A stretch of 64,000 bases of DNA from Thioclava sp. JE_KL1 (GTDB lineage Bacteria > Pseudomonadota > Alphaproteobacteria > Rhodobacterales > Rhodobacteraceae), in the NCBI RefSeq assembly GCF_009296265.1, contig NZ_WBJS01000006.1, forward strand, positions 62,001-126,000, in the 5' to 3' direction. Below the pieces are notes generated by a model that was not told the DNA's origin, did no database searches, and saw nothing but the letters and a program-made list of their open reading frames with translations. Positions 58,855 through 64,000 of this stretch are shown here, one piece after another. Numbering within the stretch: position 1 is the first letter of the stretch; each line of letters opens with the position of its first letter. The position numbers and the translations under genes are program-made.

Positions 58855-60045
58855 ATGTATATCTCGATCGCCTCGCTTGTGGGCGCCTATCTTCTGAGCC
58901 AGTTCTACCGCACCTGTTTGGCCGTTCTGACACCCGTTCTGGGCAAGGAAATCGGCGTGACGCCGGGCGATCTCGCCGTGTCTCTGGGGCTTTGGTACGG
59001 GGCGTTTGCGCTGATCCAGATCCCGATCGGCGAGGCGCTGGACCGGATCGGCCCGCGCCGCACCGTGGGCGTGCTGATGGCGCTTGGCGGTGGCGGCGGC
59101 GCTGCCGTCTTCGCGATGGCGCAGGGGCCGATGGGCATCCACATCGCGATGATCCTGATCGGGGCGGGCTGCGCGCCGGTGCTGGTGGGCAGCTATTTCA
59201 TCTTCGCGCGCAGCTTCAAGCCGGCGCTGTTCGGCACGCTTGCGGCCTCGATGATCGGGGCGGGGAGCCTTGGTAACCTCGCGGGCGCGGCCCCTCTTGC
59301 GGCCTCCATCGAGGCTTTCGGCTGGCGTCAGACGCTTTGGGCGCTCTCGGCGCTGACGCTGCTGGTGGCGGCGCTGATCCTGTGGCTTGCGCGCGACCCC
59401 GAGCGGGTTGAGCAGCCTGCAGGCCGCCGGGGCACCGCGCTCGACGTGCTGCGCCTGCCGGGCTTCTGGGTGCTGCTGCCGCTGACGGTCGCGAATTACA
59501 CCGCCGCCGCCGGGATCCGTGGCGTCTGGGCGGGCTCCTATCTGGCCGATGTCTTCGGAGCCGATGCGCAGCTGATCGGCAAGGTGACGTTGGTGATGGG
59601 CCTCGCGATGATCGCGGGCAATTTCGCCTATGGCCCGGCGGACAAGATTTTCGGCAGCCACAAGCGGGTCGCGCTTTACGGCAATGCGGTGCTGGCCGTG
59701 GCCTTGGCGGTGCTTTTCGTCCTGCCGGGGCAGTCGCTGTGGCTGGCGACGGTTCTTCTGGCCGCGATCGGCTTCTTCGGCGCGTCCTTCCCGGTGATCA
59801 TGGCGCATGGCCGCACCTTCTACCCGCCGCATTTGACGGGCCGGGGCGTGACGCTGCACAACATGTTCTCGATTATGGGGGTGGCTGCGATGCAATTCGC
59901 CTCGCGGCCGGTTTTCGATGCGGTCTCGGTGGGGCACACGCCCGCAGTGGCCTATGGGCTGCTCTTTGCGTTCTTCCTTGCGCCGCTGATGATCGGGCTG
60001 GTTTTCTACGTTTTCGCCCGCGACAGCGGCGATGGCATGAGCTAA
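58855..60045 (+). CDS. Major facilitator superfamily transporter (CynX/NimT-like)
   Basis: Inner-membrane MFS carrier of 396 residues with twelve predicted helices. Helices 2 to 4 include LGLWYGAFALIQIPIGEALDRIG with the MFS loop 2-3 motif (DRIGPRRTVGVLMAL). A second half begins ADVFGADAQLIGKVTLVMGL with GPADKIFGSHKRVAL as the equivalent loop. GAAGGAG precedes the ATG at 58855. An in-frame upstream start at 58561 would overlap the divergent ModE-type gene. CynX/NimT similarity is a guess from general architecture. The GT29-like gene follows nine bp after the stop. Confidence 0.85.
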   Translation: MYISIASLVGAYLLSQFYRTCLAVLTPVLGKEIGVTPGDLAVSLGLWYGAFALIQIPIGEALDRIGPRRTVGVLMALGGGGGAAVFAMAQGPMGIHIAMILIGAGCAPVLVGSYFIFARSFKPALFGTLAASMIGAGSLGNLAGAAPLAASIEAFGWRQTLWALSALTLLVAALILWLARDPERVEQPAGRRGTALDVLRLPGFWVLLPLTVANYTAAAGIRGVWAGSYLADVFGADAQLIGKVTLVMGLAMIAGNFAYGPADKIFGSHKRVALYGNAVLAVALAVLFVLPGQSLWLATVLLAAIGFFGASFPVIMAHGRTFYPPHLTGRGVTLHNMFSIMGVAAMQFASRPVFDAVSVGHTPAVAYGLLFAFFLAPLMIGLVFYVFARDSGDGMS

Positions 60046-60054
60046 ACCCATCGC

Positions 60055-60669
60055 ATGACCCGGCTCGGATTTCTGATCAATCGCACGCTGCGGCGCGAGG
60101 CCCCGCTGGCCGCGCTCTCCGTCTCGCAAAAGGCTTTGCTGGGCGATCTGGCAGGCAAATCCGTCGCGCTTGTCGGCAATGCGCGTGCGCTGGCCGAGGG
60201 GCAGGCGGGGGCGGAGATCGACGCGCATGACGTGGTGATCCGGATCAACCGCGCGCCGATGCCCTCGGCCACGAGCCACGGCACGCGCACCGACTGGCTG
60301 GCGCTTGCGACCTCGCTACCCGAGGCCGAGCGCGCCCGCCTCGCCCCTTCGCGCATCCTGTGGATGAGCCATAAGCGCAAGCGGCTCGATTGGCAGACCG
60401 CCACCAGCCCCGGTTTCTACCTGCATCCGCTGGAGGACTACGAGGGGCTGAAGCTCAAGCTCGGCGCGCAACCCACGACCGGCGCGATGCTGATCGAGAT
60501 GCTCCTGCGCTCGGATCTGGCGCGGCTCGACCTCTATGGCTTCGATTTCTTCGCCTCGCTTTCGCTTTCGGGGCGGCGCTCGGCCGACAAGGTGCCGCAT
60601 GATTTCGCCGCGGAAGCGGAGATGGTTGGCGGGTTTCTTGCTTCCGATCCGCGCATCATTCGGAACTGA
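60055..60669 (+). CDS. Glycosyltransferase family 29 (sialyltransferase-like) protein
   Basis: A 204-residue protein that looks like a reduced GT29 sialyltransferase. An L-type motif (about 36-68) reads SVALVGNARALAEGQAGAEI then DAHDVVIRINRAP. An S-type motif (about 140-162) reads PTTGAMLIEMLL then DLYGFDF. A VS-type His182 and Glu187 (HDFAAE, spaced HxxxxE) completes the set. No signal peptide or membrane segment is obvious, so it should be cytosolic. Donor and acceptor are unknown; CMP-sialic or other nine-carbon ulosonic acid donors fit the fold. It follows the MFS gene by nine bp, probably as one operon. Confidence 0.8.
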   Translation: MTRLGFLINRTLRREAPLAALSVSQKALLGDLAGKSVALVGNARALAEGQAGAEIDAHDVVIRINRAPMPSATSHGTRTDWLALATSLPEAERARLAPSRILWMSHKRKRLDWQTATSPGFYLHPLEDYEGLKLKLGAQPTTGAMLIEMLLRSDLARLDLYGFDFFASLSLSGRRSADKVPHDFAAEAEMVGGFLASDPRIIRN

Positions 60670-60744
60670 CTGCGCGTCGAGCCTCTTTCATTTCCTGACG
60701 TAAAGCGGTAGGAAGCCGCGTTCTATTCGAGCAAGGAGGTCCTC

Positions 60745-61767
60745 ATGGGCTATAAAGTCGTCGTTGCGGGCGCCACGGGGAACGTGGGCCGCGAAATGCT
60801 GAACATCCTGGCCGAGCGCCAGTTCCCGGTCGATGAACTGGTGCCGCTCGCGTCGCGCCGGAGCCTCGGCACAGAGGTCAGCTTTGGCGATCAGACCCTG
60901 AAGACTAAAGATATCGATGGGTTCGACTTCACCGGCTACGACATCGCGCTGTTCGCGATCGGCTCGGACGCCACGAAGAAATACGCGCCCATTGCCGCCA
61001 AGCAGGGCTGCATCGTGATCGATAACTCGTCGCTCTACCGCTACGACCCGGACGTGCCGCTGGTCGTGCCGGAGGTGAACCCGGAAGCCGTCGACGGTTA
61101 CGCGAAGAAAAACATCATCGCGAACCCGAACTGCTCGACCGCGCAGATGGTCGTGGCGCTCAAGCCGCTGCATGACCGCGCCAAGATCAAGCGCGTCGTG
61201 GTCTCGACCTACCAGTCGGTGTCGGGCTCGGGCAAAGAGGCGATCGACGAGCTTTGGAACCAGACCAAGGGCATGTATGTCCCCGGTCAGGAAGTGGAGC
61301 CGAAGGTCTATCCGAAGCAGATCGCTTTCAACGTGATCCCGCATATCGACGTGTTCCTCGATGACGGGTCCACCAAGGAAGAGTGGAAGATGGTCGCCGA
61401 GACGAAGAAGATCGTCGACCCGGCGATCAAGCTGACCGCGACCTGCGTGCGCGTTCCGGTCTTCGTGGGCCATGCCGAAGCGATCAATATCGAGTTTGAG
61501 GACTTCCTCGACGAGGACGAAGCGCGCGACATCCTGCGCGAGGCGCCCGGCATCATGGTCGTCGACAAGCGCGAAGATGGCGGCTACATCACCCCGGTCG
61601 AGTGCGTCGGCGATTTCGCCACCTTCATCTCGCGCATCCGTCAGGACTCGACCATCGAGAACGGCCTGAACATCTGGTGCGTGTCGGACAACCTGCGCAA
61701 GGGCGCGGCCCTGAACGCGGTGCAGATTGCCGAGACGCTGGGCAAGCGCGTGCTCAAGAAGGGCTGA
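60745..61767 (+). CDS. asd: Aspartate-semialdehyde dehydrogenase
   Basis: NADPH-dependent enzyme making aspartate semialdehyde for lysine, methionine, threonine and diaminopimelate synthesis. The 340-residue protein starts VVVAGATGNVGREMLNILAE (the Rossmann phosphate loop) and has the catalytic Cys130 in IANPNCSTAQMVVALKPL. Later motifs are VSTYQSVSGSGKEAIDEL, NVIPHIDVFLDDG and RVPVFVGHAEAINIE, with the His in the latter. GCAAGGAGG precedes the ATG. It is a single gene with a Rho-independent terminator at 61792-61828. Confidence 0.96.
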   Translation: MGYKVVVAGATGNVGREMLNILAERQFPVDELVPLASRRSLGTEVSFGDQTLKTKDIDGFDFTGYDIALFAIGSDATKKYAPIAAKQGCIVIDNSSLYRYDPDVPLVVPEVNPEAVDGYAKKNIIANPNCSTAQMVVALKPLHDRAKIKRVVVSTYQSVSGSGKEAIDELWNQTKGMYVPGQEVEPKVYPKQIAFNVIPHIDVFLDDGSTKEEWKMVAETKKIVDPAIKLTATCVRVPVFVGHAEAINIEFEDFLDEDEARDILREAPGIMVVDKREDGGYITPVECVGDFATFISRIRQDSTIENGLNIWCVSDNLRKGAALNAVQIAETLGKRVLKKG

Positions 61768-61791
61768 GCGTTCGGCCTTTTTGGATTTGGG

Positions 61792-61828
61792 AAACGCCCG
61801 GTCGGAAGATCGGGCGTTTTCTTTTGGG
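61792..61828 (+). terminator. Rho-independent terminator after asd
   Basis: AAACGCCCG pairs with CGGGCGTTT (nine bp, ten-base loop), followed by T-CTTTT. It begins 24 bp after the asd stop. Confidence 0.85.
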
Positions 61829-61855
61829 ATGAGGCGAGAAGGGACGCGCCCGAGC

Positions 61856-62000
61856 CTCGGGTGGGCGCTTTGCTCCGCCTGTGGCTGGGCGCTTAATCTC
61901 GCAAGCCCGCATGTCGAGTTTGCCCGCGAGGCCATCGCCAATGCGCCCTCCCGGGGGGGAGGGTCGGGCGGCCCGGGGCTGGTCGCCCCGCGCTACAAAG
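61856..62000 (+). repeat. Structured dispersed repeat, copy 2
   Basis: Plus-strand copy of the block found on the minus strand at 6945-7093. It reads CCTCGGGTGGGCGCTTTGCT, then AATGCGCCCTCCCGG, the CCCTCCC/GGGAGGG hairpin, GGTCGGGCG, and the CGGGGC-tggtc-GCCCCG hairpin, ending at about CGCGCTAC. It occupies the spacer between the convergent asd terminator and the NlpC/P60 gene. Sequence outside the two hairpins has diverged more than within them. Confidence 0.8.
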
Positions 62001-62002
62001 CC

Positions 62003-62833
62003 TTACCGCGCGACCCGCTTCACCCCCAGATACGGCCCTTCGCCCGCCGCCGCGATCCGCGCCTTGGCGGCCTCGATGCCCTCATGGGCCACGCTCATCG
62101 TTTGGCCGTTGGCGTGGATCATCGTCTCGCCATCGCAGGCGAGCGCCACATGGCCTTTCCAGAACAGCAGATCGCCACGCTTCAGGGGCGCGCCCTCCGG
62201 CACGGTCTCGCCCATCTCCGCCCATTGCAGGTCGCTGTCGCCCGGCACGGACTGCCCGCACAGCGCGAAACCGATCTGCACCAGACCCGAACAGTCGATC
62301 CCCGCACGGCTGTTGCCGCCCCAGAGATAGGGCGTGCCGAGCAATCGCTCGGCCACCGCGACCGGATCGTCCTCGGGCTGATTGAGCGCGCGCAGATGCT
62401 GGCGCGGCACGAAGCCCTCGGCGGTCACGGCGAACATGCCGTCGTCCCCGGTCACTGACAGATGCGCGCCCATCGAGAGCTGCATCGCCTCGCCGCGCTT
62501 GATCGCCGCCTCGCGATAGACATGCGTGGCGGGTGCGGTCACGACATGGGTGGCAGGTTCGGGCGTGCCGAAGGTATCGGCGGCGATCCAGCCACAATAG
62601 CCATCCCATGCGGCCTGAACGAAGGCGAAGCCGTCGCGCTGGTCGATCACAGTCACCGCGGCGCCAAAAAGAAGCTGCCGGTCGCGCAAGCTTCCGGGCT
62701 CGGGGCAGAGATCGGTCACGGGCACGACGATCCGCGCGGGCATGCCGTGGGTGAAACCTTCCGCCTCGACCTGCCCGCGCAGGGCTTCCAGCGCGATCTC
62801 GCCTGAATAGGGCAGGCGGCGACGGTCGGTCAT
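62003..62833 (-). CDS. NlpC/P60-family cysteine peptidase with SH3-like region
   Basis: Cell-wall or dipeptide hydrolase of 276 residues. A non-catalytic N-terminal part includes two SH3-like beta regions (VTDLCPEPGSLRDRQLLFGA, AFVQAAWDGYCGWIAADTFG). The C-terminal NlpC/P60 domain follows, with the catalytic Cys in SRAGIDCSGLVQIGFALCG, His in FWKGHVALACDGE and a third polar residue in HANGQTMSV. No signal peptide is seen, which fits intracellular YkfC-type dipeptide endopeptidases. It overlaps the M17 aminopeptidase gene by four bases, so a joint role in peptide degradation or murein recycling is likely. Confidence 0.9.
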   Translation of the reverse strand: MTDRRRLPYSGEIALEALRGQVEAEGFTHGMPARIVVPVTDLCPEPGSLRDRQLLFGAAVTVIDQRDGFAFVQAAWDGYCGWIAADTFGTPEPATHVVTAPATHVYREAAIKRGEAMQLSMGAHLSVTGDDGMFAVTAEGFVPRQHLRALNQPEDDPVAVAERLLGTPYLWGGNSRAGIDCSGLVQIGFALCGQSVPGDSDLQWAEMGETVPEGAPLKRGDLLFWKGHVALACDGETMIHANGQTMSVAHEGIEAAKARIAAAGEGPYLGVKRVAR

Positions 62834-64000
62834 TTCAGCACCTCGGGCAGAGCGGCAAAGATCGCCCGCGCGCCTTGGCCGACCCCGCCTTTCGGTCGGG
62901 CGGGGGCCGCGGCGGGTTGCCAGCCGTAGATGTCGAAATGGGCGAAGCGCTTTGTCTCGGTCACGAAGCGGCGCAGGAACAGCGCCGCGGTGATCGAACC
63001 TGCCATGCCACCCGATGGGGCATTGTCGAGATCGGCGATGCCGGGTTCGATCTTCGCCTCGTAGGGCGCCCAGAACGGCATCCGCCAGAGCGGATCGGCC
63101 ACCGCGCCCGAAGCCGTCGCCAAAGCCTGCGCGACGCCCTCGTCATCGGTGTAGAACGGGTGGATGTCCGGCCCCAAAGCGACCCGCGCCGCTCCCGTCA
63201 GCGTCGCCATGCAGACCATCAGGTCGGGCGGGGTCTCATCGGCATAGGCCAGCGCATCGGCCAGCACCAGCCGCCCCTCGGCATCGGTATTGTTGATCTC
63301 GACGGTCAGCCCCTTGCGGCTGGTCAGAATGTCGCCGGGGCGGAAACTGTCGCCGCCGACCGAGTTCTCCACCGCCGGGACCAGCACCCGCAGGCGTAGC
63401 TTCGCGCCCGTCGCCATGATCATATGCGCAAGCCCCAGCACGGTGGCCGAGCCGCCCATATCCTTCTTCATCAGCCCCATCGAGGCGCCGGGCTTGAGGT
63501 TCAGCCCGCCCGTGTCGAAACAGACGCCCTTGCCGACGAGCGTCAGCGCCGGTCCTTCGCTGCCCCAGCCCAGTTCGATCAGCCGCGGCGCACGGGGCGA
63601 GGCGCGGCCCACCGCGTGGATCATCGGGAAGTTCTGCGTCAGAAGGTCGTCGCCCTTGATCACCTTGGCCTCTGCGCCGTGACGCTCGGCGAGCAGTCGA
63701 GCTGCGCCCTCCAGCTCGTCAGGGCCCATATCTGAGGCGGGGGTGTTGATCAGGTCGCGGGTGAAGGCCTCGCCCTCGGCCACGGCTTCGATCTGCGCCG
63801 CATTCAAGCCCTCCGGGCAGACCAGCCGCGCTTTCGGCGGCGCGGCCTCGGCATAGCGACCGAACCGATAGCCCGCGAGCAACCAGCCGAGCGCCGTTTC
63901 CGCCTTCAACTCTTCCGACAGATCGCCCTCGATCCGCCACGCGCCTTCGGGCAGGGCCGAGGCCGCCCGCGTCAGAGAGAACCGCTCGCGCGCCCGTGCC
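62830..64000 (-). CDS. Leucyl aminopeptidase (M17 family), 5' end outside the window
   Basis: Cytosolic two-metal aminopeptidase. The visible 390 residues include the M17 catalytic core: LTLVGKGVCFDTGGLNLKPG (metal and lysine ligands), MKKDMGGSATVLGLAHMI, AVENSVGGDSFRPGDILTSR and the signature NNTDAEGRLVLADALAYA. The start lies beyond base 64000; in-frame codons run without stop to the edge. Its stop overlaps the NlpC/P60 start by four bases. Pairing with an NlpC/P60 peptidase suggests stepwise peptide breakdown. The N-terminal domain is not visible in full. Confidence 0.93.
   Translation of the reverse strand, partial: ARARERFSLTRAASALPEGAWRIEGDLSEELKAETALGWLLAGYRFGRYAEAAPPKARLVCPEGLNAAQIEAVAEGEAFTRDLINTPASDMGPDELEGAARLLAERHGAEAKVIKGDDLLTQNFPMIHAVGRASPRAPRLIELGWGSEGPALTLVGKGVCFDTGGLNLKPGASMGLMKKDMGGSATVLGLAHMIMATGAKLRLRVLVPAVENSVGGDSFRPGDILTSRKGLTVEINNTDAEGRLVLADALAYADETPPDLMVCMATLTGAARVALGPDIHPFYTDDEGVAQALATASGAVADPLWRMPFWAPYEAKIEPGIADLDNAPSGGMAGSITAALFLRRFVTETKRFAHFDIYGWQPAAAPARPKGGVGQGARAIFAALPEVLK

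Noticed and set aside
1-64000. CRISPR array, prophage, insertion sequence or rRNA genes
   Set aside because: No regularly spaced direct repeats, integrase, transposase, phage structural genes or rRNA sequence were seen. Both tRNA loci lack adjacent integrase genes.

Overview
This is a GC-rich stretch of an alphaproteobacterial chromosome, most likely Rhodobacterales (Paracoccus/Rhodobacter/Thioclava-like). The clues are the fabI-fabB-fabA cluster divergent from an Irr-type Fur regulator, alphaproteobacterial-type tRNA-Glu and Irr, and an intergenic repeat of a style I associate with Rhodobacteraceae. No phage, insertion sequence, CRISPR array or rRNA was seen. The window reads as ordinary core chromosome with several catabolic and stress operons.

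Layout. 1-9.9 kb: unsaturated fatty acid synthesis (fabI, fabB, fabA), irr, then a minus-strand housekeeping run (AEC transporter, MBL hydrolase, TatD nuclease, holB, tmk, D-Ala-D-Ala carboxypeptidase, SPOR lipoprotein). 10.0-19.9 kb: tRNA-Ser, then a short-chain amide operon (AmiC-like sensor, AmiR-like ANTAR antiterminator, five-gene ABC importer, FmdA-type amidohydrolase, amidase-signature enzyme). A Rho-independent terminator sits in its leader, where an ANTAR protein would act. 20-29.8 kb: an MDR dehydrogenase, an Orn/Lys/Arg decarboxylase, an ECF sigma/anti-sigma pair, a divergent LysR/VOC pair, a secreted DUF4394 protein carrying the same promoter motif as the sigma gene, and an uncharacterised pair (membrane coiled-coil protein plus membrane-anchored ClpP-fold protein). 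30-35.2 kb: minCDE, a DMT exporter, and a sulfur-handling operon (periplasmic rhodanese, YeeE/TsuA-like permease, 54-residue Cys-containing peptide).

35.6-48.4 kb: a sugar operon with an FGGY kinase, DeoR regulator, complete ABC importer, DUF4432 epimerase-like protein, ribokinase-family kinase, DeoC aldolase and a two-domain ALDH16-type aldehyde dehydrogenase. The simplest reading is deoxyribose (or a related pentose) to glyceraldehyde-3-phosphate plus acetate. 48.5-57.1 kb: two identical tRNA-Glu genes, recJ, a DUF599 protein, glycolate oxidase glcDEF, and two tandem secreted trypsin-like proteases. 57.1-64 kb: an Hsp20 gene with a sigma-32-like promoter and a ROSE-type RNA thermometer hairpin, a META-like lipoprotein, a ModE-type regulator, an MFS transporter, a small GT29 sialyltransferase-like protein, asd, an NlpC/P60 hydrolase and an M17 aminopeptidase cut by the window edge.

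The best leads are regulatory RNA and DNA sites that can be read directly: the ANTAR leader terminator, the ROSE hairpin, and the duplicated ECF promoter. The best protein leads are the coiled-coil/ClpP-like pair, the sulfur operon peptide and the GT29-like protein. A structured dispersed repeat of about 145 bp is present twice in opposite orientation, and a second short intergenic repeat also occurs twice. Everything here comes from reading the sequence; no database search was run.
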